Part shown: piece by piece, positions 1 to 8,180 of the stretch
Layout of the letters: each line of letters opens with the position of its first letter
Numbering within the stretch: the stretch's first letter is position 1
Source: PFJX01 sp963713085
GTDB lineage: Bacteria; Pseudomonadota; Gammaproteobacteria; Burkholderiales; Thiobacillaceae
Assembly (NCBI GenBank): GCA_963713085.1
Contig: CAVQKQ010000011.1
Location: 1 to 64,000, forward strand
DNA length: 64,000 nt
Direction of reading: 5' to 3'
The notes under the pieces: model-generated
Seen by the model: the letters and a program-made list of their open reading frames with translations, nothing else
What the model was told of the DNA's origin: nothing
The model's database searches: none
Translations under genes and position numbers: made by a program

Positions 1-126
1 TACGATCGATTCCACCCGCCCGAGGGTGGCGATGATGCGTTGGCGAGAGACGCCGGCGGCATCGCGAAAGGCTTCGACGAGTTTGACGTACTGCCGTGGA
101 CCGGAGGTGGTGATCTTCACGAACAT
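1..126 (-). CDS. IS1634-family transposase, N-terminal fragment cut by window edge
   Basis: Reading the minus strand from an ATG at 126 gives 42 codons with no stop before the window ends. The peptide starts MFVKITTSGPRQYV and continues with a basic stretch and IIATLGRVE, which is the typical N-terminus of IS1634-type (IS4-like, DDE) transposases. The catalytic part would lie left of position 1, so nothing can be said about whether the element is complete. The terminal inverted repeat should lie just right of 126 but cannot be identified from one end alone. The family call rests on recognition of this N-terminal motif only. Confidence 0.7.
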   Translation of the reverse strand, partial: MFVKITTSGPRQYVKLVEAFRDAAGVSRQRIIATLGRVESIV

Positions 127-862
127 GTCGCCACTGTAAATCGGCCGTCGATGACTATCAATAATCCTAGCGAAATAACGTGTCACTACAACGCAAAAGC
201 GGACAAACCGCTAACCCATTGTTCCTTCAGGAATTCTGCATCGAATTCCTGGGAAATCGGGACGAAAGTGTCGAAGTCGGGAGCCCGGGCCATCAACGAC
301 CGCCCCACGCACCCCATCCCGTTCACCTGGGCCAGCAGCGACATCGAGGATCGCACCCTGGTGGCCTGGTTCGATGCGCCGGGTGGTCGACGCTACGTGT
401 TCACAGTGGATCTCCGAAACCCACTTGGGCCGGCGACCTTCTACCACCCGGGCGGGGATTGAGCGCAGCCTAAATCTTGCCTTCCTGCCAAGCGCTAAGC
501 TTAGAACTCGACCCGCCCTCGTGGCGGGTTTAGTCCCTCAACCTGTTTCTACCATTGAGGCTGGCGCCTTATTTGTCCGCTCTCGCCTCAATTGAGACAC
601 TCAGCCCACTGTGTCGTTGTGGTCGGCTACCAGTGGTTGCCCCGCCGTTCGCCAAGATGTACAGCACTTCGTGCTCCTCGGCCAAAACTACTATCCATCT
701 TGCCAAGGAATCAGTCATGCCCAAGTGACTACTCTCATCTGCCCCAAATGCGTCAAACAAATCCGTTTCTGACATCGCTAACTGTGAATATCCAATGACA
801 AGCCACTGGATCCTAACAGGCAATCCCCAAGATGGATTTGGAAGCAAGGACCCAACCCAGGA
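127..862. other. Gene-poor stretch between the transposase fragment and the glycosyltransferase gene
   Basis: No convincing gene is seen. An open frame on the plus strand (40-462) overlaps the transposase fragment antisense and is not recognised; its last part, ending GPATFYHPGGD, could be a remnant of another gene. A minus-strand frame (569-775) starting MSETDLFDAF is open but unrecognised. A terminator-like hairpin lies at 511-531. The stretch looks like debris between mobile elements. Confidence 0.4.
511..531 (+). terminator. GC hairpin, possible terminator
   Basis: ACCCGCC (511-517) and GGCGGGT (523-529) pair perfectly around a 5-nt loop, followed by only a short T stretch. No clear gene ends here, so its owner is unknown. 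Confidence 0.4.
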
Positions 863-2458
863 TCAGAAGCGTGGCTTAACCGTTGGCTTCAAATATGGGA
901 TTGGCTTAGGCAAGCCAAGCCAGGTTCGGTTACTTAGTGCTGGCAATTGTCGGAATCGCGCGGGCGGCTTGGCATTCGTAAGCAGCAGCACTGAACCATA
1001 CGCAGACTCGACAACAAAGCTTGGTGGGATATTCACATGGGCGCGGAGAAGAACATTGTTAGCGAAGGCGCGGAATTTAGGTGGTCCCATATGTTTCACC
1101 GCCTTTGGATTAAACCAGTACGGCACCCTGAGCAGAATATGGCTTGCAAACTCATGGAATTCAGATGGCGCCATACCTTTCACTTGTTCGGGAAAGTAAT
1201 AGGGCACATCGTGATGCAGGTAGTAATAGCCACCAGACTGGTACCAAGGTCCCGTTAGGTCTAGCACCGCATCCACATGCGGTTGCTTTCCCAATTGCAG
1301 TGTTGCCATCAGTCGATCATCACGATGGAGGACGCCTCTTTTGACGCAATAGACAGCAGAAATCCCGCAGAACAAGATTAGCGCAACGGCTCCAGACCAT
1401 TGCTGGGCACGCTGAGTCCGGATCAGGCGCACTCCTTCGACTGCGGCATCAGCCAGTAACACCAGCAGGAAAGGCATTTCAAGGATAACGAAGCGATACT
1501 CTTTGTGCGCAATTGCGGAATGGGGAACCAGCACTGCCAACACCATGACAAGCAGCAGGCCGCAACGGCGCCAGCGCACCACAGCATAGGCCAGTGCCAC
1601 CAGATACATGCCAGCCGATTGGGAAAAAAGCATTTTGACGTACCACAACGGTGGCTGTTGGCCAAACACACTGCTGATGCCATACAAGAGGTTGAGCTGG
1701 ACGGAACCATAGAAAGAGTAGAAAGGGACGCCCCAGGCCCAGTAGTCCAGCCATCCGGCCAGTGCCAAGACCAAGAATGCCATAGCACCGGAGCCGAACG
1801 CAGCACGCCATCCCCAGCGCTGCCACACCACAATGCTGAGGAATAGCACCGGCACGACATAGTGCACGCGCAAAGAGACCCCTAGGCCGATCAGCAAGCC
1901 CAAGGCAAGCACGTTATTGAGGCTCCGAGGTCTAGTCGCCAGTGCTACTGCGTGAACGATCGCCAAGGTACTGATCACTTCAGGAGCCGGTATGGTCGAG
2001 ACGAATAAACACTCGTACCAAATCGCAGCAAAGACGGCAGAAAGTCGGCCAACTCTTTCAGAGAAGAGGTTGCGCCCTATGTCGTAGCATGCATAGACCA
2101 GGCTAAGCGACAACAACGCTAGTGCGCATTTGGTTGCAGGCACATAGAAAGCCGGTTGGCCAAGACCCAGCCAGCTCAGGCAGTGCAACCAGCCAGCCAG
2201 CATGCCAGGCAGCAGCCAGTTGCGAATGCCAAATCGATATTCCCAGGGCACGATTCCGTAACCAAATACCAAGCGGTGGGCCTGCTCCAAATACTGGAAC
2301 ACTTCATCAGGATGTCTGATGTGCTCTGACCAAAGGGCCACCACTAGTCGCAGGATGATGGCCACCACGATCACCCAGCGCATTCCTTGCCATCGTGTGC
2401 CTAATGCAGATGCATCACACCGGCCGTCGCTCAAGGACAACCCTCCAATTTGCGACAT
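863..2458 (-). CDS. GT22-family (Alg9/PIG-B-like) mannosyltransferase, membrane protein
   Basis: A 531-residue polytopic membrane protein. Near the N-terminus it carries HPDEVFQ followed by an aromatic-rich stretch ending NWLLPG, the first-loop signature of glycosyltransferase family 22, where the Asp is catalytic; HKEYRF in the last third is the second conserved family motif. Family members transfer mannose from a polyprenyl-phosphate-mannose donor at the membrane. The donor is the product of the gene just upstream, so the two probably form one pathway. Roughly eight to ten hydrophobic segments are visible. The start at 2458 is preceded by GGAGG about 12 nt upstream; a longer in-frame start at 2635 has no such site. 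Acceptor (glycan, lipid or protein) is unknown. Lower GC than the core genes suggests acquisition. Confidence 0.8.
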   Translation of the reverse strand: MSQIGGLSLSDGRCDASALGTRWQGMRWVIVVAIILRLVVALWSEHIRHPDEVFQYLEQAHRLVFGYGIVPWEYRFGIRNWLLPGMLAGWLHCLSWLGLGQPAFYVPATKCALALLSLSLVYACYDIGRNLFSERVGRLSAVFAAIWYECLFVSTIPAPEVISTLAIVHAVALATRPRSLNNVLALGLLIGLGVSLRVHYVVPVLFLSIVVWQRWGWRAAFGSGAMAFLVLALAGWLDYWAWGVPFYSFYGSVQLNLLYGISSVFGQQPPLWYVKMLFSQSAGMYLVALAYAVVRWRRCGLLLVMVLAVLVPHSAIAHKEYRFVILEMPFLLVLLADAAVEGVRLIRTQRAQQWSGAVALILFCGISAVYCVKRGVLHRDDRLMATLQLGKQPHVDAVLDLTGPWYQSGGYYYLHHDVPYYFPEQVKGMAPSEFHEFASHILLRVPYWFNPKAVKHMGPPKFRAFANNVLLRAHVNIPPSFVVESAYGSVLLLTNAKPPARFRQLPALSNRTWLGLPKPIPYLKPTVKPRF

Positions 2459-2738
2459 CAACCAACTGAGCCTCCCTGAACGACCCTCGTCTACTATTCT
2501 TCTCTTGGCTAGCATTAAAGGTGTAGTGGCGATGCTAAACAGCTCCGCAAGGTGGCCGGTGCAATTCCTCTCCTGAAAAAGAGGCCCGTAAGTGCTTGTT
2601 TCATAGAGAATGCCAGACGAGCGATTGCAGGCCATTTAATCTGCCACAGATAGGGCACTCGATCCTTTCAGCATCTCGACCAGACCCACACGACAAGGCC
2701 ATTTTCCATTTCCGGTGTCTGCGCCGGAGGCGAGACCA

Positions 2739-3842
2739 TCAGACATCGACATGCTTGAAGGTCCAGTAGGAATTCAAAAAATAGTTGACTAGGGTCGCTG
2801 GGATGATACCTACCAACTGCGGAATCTGGGGGGGCATGGTTGGGTAGGCGTGCGAGATGGCCAAGAAGGTTCCATAGCTCACCCCCAATGCGACTAGCGA
2901 AATAGCATTGAACTTCAGTCCCTTGATTTGCACCCGGTCTTTGGTCTTACGCCAGCGGAACGTCCAGTGATTGTCGAACAGGAAGTTCGACACAATCGAA
3001 ATTTCGATGGCGATCGGTGAGGCCAGGAACTTGTTCACGCCCAGCGCCATTAGCAGGGTAAAAAAGCCAAGATTCACTACCACGCCAGCTGCACCGACGA
3101 TGGCGAACTTGATGAAGGTCCGTGAACTATGCAAGCGTATCCACCAGGCGTTCTCGATGAACTCGATAATGTCCGACAGGCCAAGCTTGGACTCGCCCTG
3201 GGTGCGATCAATGAAGTCGACCGGCACCTCGACGACCTTCGCGCCGTCGGTCACAGCGGCATGTAGCAGTGCCACCTGAAATGCATATCCTTGGACTCGA
3301 AGGCGGGAGAAATCGATGTCACGCAAGATTGATATCCTGATTGCGCGAAATCCCGCAGTGCAGTCACGCACACGGTAGATACCCGCTACATATCGGGCCA
3401 CCACATTGCCACCCAGTGAGTTAAGGCGGCGAAAAAACCCCCAATTGCTTGGGATGGTTCCTCCCTTCACGTACCTACTTCCTATGACGAAATCAGCCCC
3501 ACGTTCAATTTCATGCATTAACCGGGGCACATCCTCAGGTTTATGTGAGAAATCAGCGTCCATTTCAAAGACGACATCAGCTGCCATCTGCTCCATGGCG
3601 TAGACCATTCCCCTGATATAAGCCGCACCTAGTCCCGCTTTACGACCTTCAATCAGTTGAACCGTAGGGAATTGCCCCTGCAGGGCACGAACCTCACCCG
3701 CAGTTCCATCTGGTGAGTTGTCATCAACGACGAGCACATTCATGTCGTGATGCATGGTGGTGAACTGGTTATGAAGGGCCTCAATCAGAGGCCCAACGCT
3801 CTCCCGTTCGTTGTAGGTCGGGACAATGATGATGACTTTCAC
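2739..3842 (-). CDS. Polyprenyl-phosphate mannose synthase fused to GtrA flippase-like domain
   Basis: The first ~235 residues are a GT2 glycosyltransferase of the dolichol-phosphate mannosyltransferase type: it starts MKVIIIVPTYNERESV, has VVDDNSPDGT and the catalytic-type DADFSHKPED. The last ~120 residues form a GtrA-like domain with four hydrophobic segments. The fused arrangement is common in bacteria and is thought to make polyprenyl-phosphate-sugar and help present it across the membrane. It lies directly upstream of the GT22 gene on the same strand with a long gap (about 280 nt to the chosen GT22 start). An ISL3 insertion sits 112 bp upstream of its start codon and may have separated it from its original promoter or given it a new one. 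The sugar (mannose) is inferred from family and neighbour. Confidence 0.88.
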   Translation of the reverse strand: MKVIIIVPTYNERESVGPLIEALHNQFTTMHHDMNVLVVDDNSPDGTAGEVRALQGQFPTVQLIEGRKAGLGAAYIRGMVYAMEQMAADVVFEMDADFSHKPEDVPRLMHEIERGADFVIGSRYVKGGTIPSNWGFFRRLNSLGGNVVARYVAGIYRVRDCTAGFRAIRISILRDIDFSRLRVQGYAFQVALLHAAVTDGAKVVEVPVDFIDRTQGESKLGLSDIIEFIENAWWIRLHSSRTFIKFAIVGAAGVVVNLGFFTLLMALGVNKFLASPIAIEISIVSNFLFDNHWTFRWRKTKDRVQIKGLKFNAISLVALGVSYGTFLAISHAYPTMPPQIPQLVGIIPATLVNYFLNSYWTFKHVDV

Positions 3843-3954
3843 CCTACGCTCCCTGTGTATTTCTGTTTGTTAGTTAATATAATCGATCTATTACATACTA
3901 ACCCGAAGTTGATGGCAGAACAGCTACTATGGCCTATGTCTTGCTGACCAGAAT

Positions 3955-4001
3955 GGCTCTATGCCGTTCGGTGTGGAACTGGACTTCAGCAAACATGACG
4001 G
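3955..4001 (+). repeat. Left terminal inverted repeat of the ISL3 element
   Basis: 47 bp that starts GGCTCTATGCCGTTCGGTGT and is the exact reverse complement of 5350-5396. Preceded by the target duplication copy at 3947-3954. Confidence 0.96.
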
Positions 4002-4042
4002 GCCTGGCTTAATTGGTGCTTGAAGAGCCGAGCGAGCGCGCC

Positions 4043-5365
4043 ATGAATCACCCCGTAGAAATGCTGTTCACCACCGCCCTGGGCCTGCAAGCGCCGTGGG
4101 CGGTCGAGAAGGTTGACCTCAACGCCGCCAAGCGGCGCATCGACTTCGAGGTTTCGTGTCATGCCCGGCGACTGGCCTGCCCGGAGTGCGGCGCGGCCGA
4201 CCAAGGCATCCACGACCGGGCACGACGCGACTGGCGCCATCTCGACTTCTTCCAGTTTGAAGCCTGGCTGCATGCCGATGTGCCGCGCGTGAAGTGCGAT
4301 GCCTGCGGCAAGGTGAGCCAGGTCGCCGTGCCCTGGGCGCGCGAAGGCAGCGGCTTCACCCTGCTGTTCGAAGCCTTGGCCCTTTCGTTGTGCCGGGAAC
4401 TGCCGGTGGCACAAGCCGCCAATCTCCTGCGTGTGGCATCCAAGCGCCTGTGGACGCGCATCGGCCACTACATCAAGGCCGCTCGCGCCCAAGACGATAT
4501 GAGCCCGGTCCGCCAGATCGGCATCGACGAGACCCGCGTCAAGAAGGGACACGAATACATCACAGTCGTGCATGACCTGGAAGCCAAGCGTCTGCTGTTT
4601 GCCTGTCCGGGGCGAGACCACGAGACCGTCGTCACCTTTGCCAAGGATCTGGTCGCGCATGGCGGCGACCCGGCGGCGGTGGCCCACGTCTGCATGGACA
4701 TGAGCGCGGCCTACACCCTGGGCGTGGGCAAGGCCTTGCCGCAGGCGGCCATCAGCTTTGACCGGTTTCATGTCGTGGCCCTGGCGACCGAGGCCATGGA
4801 TGCGGTGCGCCGGGAGGAAATGCGAGCCCAGCCGGCAGCCGTGCGCGAGGCCTTGGGCGGTAGCGACCGGAAGGTCCTCAAGGGGCTGACGTGGGGCATG
4901 CGCAAGAACCCCAAGGGCTGGAGTCGGAATCAGACCGAGTCGATGCATTGGCTGCAACGCTCCAATCTGAAGAGCGCGCGGGCCTGGCGCCTGAAGCAGG
5001 CGTTGCGGGAGGTGTATGCCGGGGCGCTGGCGAGCAACTGCGCGCAGCAGGCGGGCGAAGCGTTGCGATCTTGGCTGTCGTGGGCGCAGCGCTGCCGACT
5101 GGAGCCGTTCAAGCGCTTGGCCAAGACCCTGAAGGAGCGTTTCGACGGCGTGGTGCGCGGCATGCTCGATGGCCGCAGCAATGCCTACGTCGAGGCCATG
5201 AATGGGCTGTTGCAGCAGACCAAAACCGCGGCCAGAGGCTTCCGGACGGTGGAGAACTTTATCGCCATCGCTTACCTGCGCATGTCCAAACTCAAGCATC
5301 TGCCCGCCAACCCGCTGGCTCCCGCCGTTCCCCTCTCCGTCGGCTGCCTCCGTCATGTTTGCTGA
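4043..5365 (+). CDS. ISL3-family transposase
   Basis: A 440-residue protein, full length for the family. An N-terminal zinc-ribbon region (CPECGAAD about residue 40, then CDACGK about 80) is followed by a helix-turn-helix stretch and the DDE nuclease core: IGIDETRVKKGH (first Asp), CMDMSAAY (second Asp) and a distal NAYVEAMNGLLQ (Glu). It should cut at the 47-bp ends that flank it. I chose the Met at 4043 because family members begin close to this point; an upstream in-frame ATG at 4013 is also possible. No frameshift or stop is seen, so the enzyme is probably functional. Confidence 0.95.
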   Translation: MNHPVEMLFTTALGLQAPWAVEKVDLNAAKRRIDFEVSCHARRLACPECGAADQGIHDRARRDWRHLDFFQFEAWLHADVPRVKCDACGKVSQVAVPWAREGSGFTLLFEALALSLCRELPVAQAANLLRVASKRLWTRIGHYIKAARAQDDMSPVRQIGIDETRVKKGHEYITVVHDLEAKRLLFACPGRDHETVVTFAKDLVAHGGDPAAVAHVCMDMSAAYTLGVGKALPQAAISFDRFHVVALATEAMDAVRREEMRAQPAAVREALGGSDRKVLKGLTWGMRKNPKGWSRNQTESMHWLQRSNLKSARAWRLKQALREVYAGALASNCAQQAGEALRSWLSWAQRCRLEPFKRLAKTLKERFDGVVRGMLDGRSNAYVEAMNGLLQQTKTAARGFRTVENFIAIAYLRMSKLKHLPANPLAPAVPLSVGCLRHVC

Positions 5366-5396
5366 AGTCCAGTTCCACACCGAACGGCATAGAGCC
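5350..5396 (-). repeat. Right terminal inverted repeat of the ISL3 element
   Basis: Exact reverse complement of 3955-4001. The transposase stop codon (5363-5365) lies inside this repeat, so the repeat also encodes the last residues of the enzyme. Followed by the target duplication copy at 5397-5404. Confidence 0.96.
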
Positions 5397-5584
5397 ACCA
5401 GAATTAGGCAGCAGGAGGCCGCTTCTGGAGGTACACCAGCCACCCAGGAAAGCGACTTTCAAGCTAGGCGAAGGACTGTTTCAGGTTCTTTCCAGCCATC
5501 GCATGCCCGTATCCTGACCTGCTAAACGACTTCAAGCGGATAGGAACCTAACCATCCCTGGATGGGCGCAAAGCCTGGCATTCG

Positions 5585-5608
5585 ACCCGGCCTGGAGGCG
5601 GGTTTTTT
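5585..5608 (+). terminator. Intrinsic terminator-like hairpin
   Basis: CCC-GCC pairs with GGC-GGG around TGGA with one bulged G, followed by a run of six T. Confidence 0.6.
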
Positions 5609-5697
5609 CTTCTAGCAGCAGGGCATGGTTCAAGATTTTCTTTCGCCTGCCGATATGTCTTGTGCCTCCTCAACGGCGAGCGAAGTCAAACGTTCAT

Positions 5698-5724
5698 AGC
5701 CCGGCCCTGCCGGGCTTTTCTTTG
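5698..5724 (+). terminator. Intrinsic terminator-like hairpin
   Basis: AGCCCGGC and GCCGGGCT form an 8-bp stem around CCT, followed by TTTCTTT. Confidence 0.6.
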
Positions 5725-5842
5725 CCCGAAAAGGAACACAGGCTTTGCTAAACGAGCAGATGGACCGCACTGGAAGCCCGTGGCGATGATTTCTAGGGGT
5801 GCCCCTTGCCACGGTATTCAGCTAGCCTGAAATTTACCTCCC

Positions 5843-5864
5843 GCCGGGCGCAATGCCCGGCTTT
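5843..5864 (+). terminator. Hairpin, possible terminator
   Basis: GCCGGGC and GCCCGGC pair around GCAAT; only a short T tract follows. It abuts the next, stronger hairpin. Confidence 0.4.
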
Positions 5865-5866
5865 AG

Positions 5867-5893
5867 ACCGGCACGATAAGGCCGGTTTTTTTT
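5867..5893 (+). terminator. Intrinsic terminator-like hairpin
   Basis: ACCGGC and GCCGGT pair around an 8-nt loop, followed by an eight-base T run. Confidence 0.6.
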
Positions 5894-6005
5894 CGGGATT
5901 GCATAGCGGTCGCCCTGGTATGGCGAATGATTTTGGATTGAAAACACCCTGCAACTTCTATAAACTCCGCGCTTCGTTGGAAAGCGCTCAAGGGTCGATC
6001 TTTCA

Positions 6006-6050
6006 CTTACAAGGCGAATGTCGGCGGTTCGACCCCGTCAGCACCCACCA
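6006..6050 (+). pseudogene. tRNA-Val(TAC) 3' fragment, probable integration scar (att site)
   Basis: These 45 nt match the 3' part of a proteobacterial valine tRNA: anticodon loop CTTACAA with anticodon TAC, 3' anticodon strand GGCGA, variable loop, intact T arm GGCGGTTCGACCCCGTC, acceptor strand GCACCC and CCA. The sequence to the left does not supply the 5' anticodon strand, D arm or acceptor strand, so it cannot fold into a tRNA. Matching starts right at the anticodon loop, where many tyrosine recombinases cross over. The tRNA-Asp that normally follows tRNA-Val is still 37 nt downstream. I infer that an island integrated here and an intact tRNA-Val should sit at its other end, left of the window. 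Confidence 0.8.
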
Positions 6051-6087
6051 GTCGGACTAGAGATAGATACGATAAGTTTAGATTTTA

Positions 6088-6164
6088 GGAGTGGTAGTTC
6101 AGTCGGTTAGAATACCGGCCTGTCACGCCGGGGGTCGCGGGTTCGAGTCCCGTCCACTCCGCCA
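6088..6164 (+). tRNA. tRNA-Asp(GTC)
   Basis: A complete 77-nt tRNA with encoded CCA. Acceptor stem GGAGTGG / CCACTCC, D loop with GTTCAGTCGGTTAGAA, anticodon loop CTGTCAC with GTC, T arm GCGGGTTCGAGTCCCGT. It lies between the tRNA-Val fragment and ppiD. Confidence 0.98.
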
Positions 6165-6171
6165 ATACCTC

Positions 6172-6200
6172 AAAGGCGAACACCTGTTCGCCTTTTTTTT
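6172..6200 (+). terminator. Terminator of the tRNA transcript
   Basis: AAAGGCGAACA and TGTTCGCCTTT form an 11-bp stem with a 2-nt loop, followed by a long T run, directly after tRNA-Asp. Confidence 0.9.
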
Positions 6201-6226
6201 ATTCCACCTGACTGATTGCCGAAGCC

Positions 6227-8095
6227 ATGCTAGAAGCCATACGTGAACGAGCCCAGGGTTGGATTGCCAAAGTTATCCTCGGCCTGATAATCATTCCATT
6301 CGCGTTGTGGGGAATCGATTCTTACTTTTCCCACGGGGGCAAACAAGCCCCCGCCGCCGAGGTCGACGGCAGCGGTATCAGCCAGCGGGAATTCATCCGC
6401 TCCCTCAAGGACCAGCAGGAAAAGCTCGGTGGCAAGGTGGATGAGAAGGCGTTGCGCAAGCTGGTGCTGGACCAGATGATCAACACCCGGATTCTTACCA
6501 ACGGCGCGGAAAAGGCGGGATTCCTGATTTCCACTCCCCAGGTGCAGGACGTGGTTACCGGCGTCGACACCTTCCAGGAAAACGGCAAGTTCTCGCCTGC
6601 CCGACTCGATGCCTGGCTGAGAAGCCAGGGCATGAGCCAGGGGGAATTGCTGAAGCTGATCAGCCAGGACTTGCTGCTCAAGCAGGTTCAAATCGGCTAT
6701 GGCCAGGGTGCCTTGGTGGCCAAGGCCAGCGCGCGGCCATTGGCCGGCTTGCTGGCCCAGCAGAGGGAAATCAACGAGGCCATCTTCGACCAAGCGAAAT
6801 ACATCAACGCCGTCACTATCGATGATGCCGCCGTGGCGGCGGAATACAACGCCCATAAAGCGGATTACGCCACCCCGGCTCAGGCACGGGTGCAGTACCT
6901 GGTGCTGTCCCAGGCAGTGCTGGGAGAGGCGGTTCAGGTCAGCGAAGAACAGGCGCGCAATTACTTCAAGTCCAATGCCGCCAGATTCCAGGAACCGGAA
7001 CGGCGCAAGGCCAGCCACATCCTGATCAAGGTTGATCAGGGCGCGGATGCGGCGACACGCCAAGCCGCGAAAGCCAAAGCGGAACAGATCTTGGCGGAGG
7101 TGCGCAAGGCGCCGGCCAAGTTTGCCGAACTGGCGCGCAAAGACTCCCAGGATCCAGGCTCTGCGGCAAAGGGTGGCGATCTGGGCACCTTTACCCGGGA
7201 CACGATGGTCAAGCCCTTCGCGGACGCGGTGTTCAGCATGAAGCCGAATGAAATCAGCGGCCCGGTGGAGACCCAATTCGGCTATCACATCATCCGTCTG
7301 GACGGCATCGTTCCCGGCGCGAAGCTGGGCTTCGACGCGGTCAAGCAGGAGATCATCCAGGAATTGCGCCAACAGGAGGCCCAGCGCCGTTTTGCCGAGT
7401 CCGCCGAGCGGTTCAGCAATATGGTCTATGAGCAGCCCGACAGCCTGGAGCCGGCCGCGAAGGAATTCGGCCTCAAGATCGAGGAGAGCGGCTGGATCAG
7501 CAAAGACAAAGCACAGCCCGCATTGTTGGCCAATGCCAAGCTGCTGGACCAGGTGTTCAGCGATGACAGCCTGAATAAGCATCAGAACGTGGAGGCGGTG
7601 GAAGTCGTTCCCAACACCCTGGTATCCGCCCGGGTGCTGGAATACCGGCCCGCCGGTATGCAGCCCCTGGCGGAGGTGTCCGCGGCGATCCGCAAGAAAT
7701 TGGCGGCCCAGGCCGCCCTCAAGCTGGCCGTGGAGGCCGGCAAGCGGGCTTTGCAGGCGGCACAGGCAGGTCAGGCTGTGACCGGTTTATCTGCGCCCAT
7801 GACCGTTTCCCGCATGCAGCCCCTGAATCTGCCGGCCGCTTCGATCAAGGCTGTGTTCCGCGTGGATGCCGCCAAGTTACCGGCCTACACCGGGGTCGAG
7901 ACCGGCGAGGGATATCGCCTCTACCGCATCAACCGGATCAATGCGGTGACGCCCCCCGCGCAACAAGTGGAACGGATCCACAACGATATGAAACGGGTCG
8001 TTGCCCAGGAGGAGATCCGGGCCTACATGGAAGATCTGAAATCCAAGGCCAAGGTCACTATCGATCCCTCCGCGCTTGAACCCAAGGCAGAATAA
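6227..8095 (+). CDS. ppiD: Periplasmic chaperone / peptidyl-prolyl isomerase PpiD
   Basis: A 622-residue protein, usual PpiD length. It begins MLEAIRERAQGWIAKVILG, a short cytoplasmic start followed by one membrane anchor (about residues 14-34) that places the rest in the periplasm. A SurA_N-like chaperone region follows. The parvulin-type rotamase domain lies around residues 260-360, with RRKASHILIK, GGDLGTF and FGYHIIRLD. It assists folding of outer-membrane proteins near the Sec translocon. The position after tRNA-Val/tRNA-Asp is the conserved betaproteobacterial context, where lon and hupB usually lie upstream of the tRNAs; here that upstream side is replaced by the presumed island. Confidence 0.95.
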   Translation: MLEAIRERAQGWIAKVILGLIIIPFALWGIDSYFSHGGKQAPAAEVDGSGISQREFIRSLKDQQEKLGGKVDEKALRKLVLDQMINTRILTNGAEKAGFLISTPQVQDVVTGVDTFQENGKFSPARLDAWLRSQGMSQGELLKLISQDLLLKQVQIGYGQGALVAKASARPLAGLLAQQREINEAIFDQAKYINAVTIDDAAVAAEYNAHKADYATPAQARVQYLVLSQAVLGEAVQVSEEQARNYFKSNAARFQEPERRKASHILIKVDQGADAATRQAAKAKAEQILAEVRKAPAKFAELARKDSQDPGSAAKGGDLGTFTRDTMVKPFADAVFSMKPNEISGPVETQFGYHIIRLDGIVPGAKLGFDAVKQEIIQELRQQEAQRRFAESAERFSNMVYEQPDSLEPAAKEFGLKIEESGWISKDKAQPALLANAKLLDQVFSDDSLNKHQNVEAVEVVPNTLVSARVLEYRPAGMQPLAEVSAAIRKKLAAQAALKLAVEAGKRALQAAQAGQAVTGLSAPMTVSRMQPLNLPAASIKAVFRVDAAKLPAYTGVETGEGYRLYRINRINAVTPPAQQVERIHNDMKRVVAQEEIRAYMEDLKSKAKVTIDPSALEPKAE

Positions 8096-8130
8096 GACCG
8101 AAGCAAGCGTCCCCCATCGAGGGTCAGAAA

Positions 8131-8155
8131 AAAGCCGGGAAATTCCCGGCTTTTT
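8131..8155. terminator. Bidirectional terminator between ppiD and fabI
   Basis: AAAGCCGGGA and TCCCGGCTTT form a 10-bp stem around AAT with T runs on both strands, between two convergent genes. Confidence 0.92.
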
Positions 8156-8180
8156 CGTGTCGTGTTAGTCCAGCGCCGGG

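Larger units (their letters stand above)
3955..5396 (+). mobile_element. Complete ISL3-family insertion sequence, 1442 bp
   Basis: One intact ISL3-type transposase lies between perfect 47-bp terminal inverted repeats (3955-4001 and 5350-5396). The flanks show an identical 8-bp direct repeat, ACCAGAAT, at 3947-3954 and 5397-5404, which is the target duplication length expected for ISL3 elements. Perfect ends and duplication point to a recent, possibly still active insertion. It landed in the intergenic region upstream of the mannose synthase gene. Confidence 0.96.
5405..6005. other. Gene-free stretch with several strong hairpins, edge of presumed island
   Basis: No credible reading frame. Four terminator-like hairpins (5585-5608, 5698-5724, 5843-5864, 5867-5893) occur within about 310 bp, with no gene between them. 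It resembles stacked 3' ends of lost genes next to the tRNA-Val scar. Confidence 0.5.

Noticed and set aside
40..462. 140-codon plus-strand open frame at the left end
   Set aside because: Its first third is antisense to the IS1634-type transposase fragment; the rest has no recognised motif and no ribosome site, so it is not called a gene.
2459..2635. Longer start for the GT22 gene
   Set aside because: The 59 extra residues are not hydrophobic in the family manner and the ATG at 2635 lacks a ribosome site; GGAGG supports 2458.
3986..5443. Long minus-strand open frame (485 codons)
   Set aside because: Lies antisense to the ISL3 transposase; composition is the codon-position mirror of the real gene and no motif is seen.
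5585..5893. Integron attC sites
   Set aside because: The hairpins lack the R and L core boxes (no GTTRRRY ends) and no cassette genes or integrase are present.
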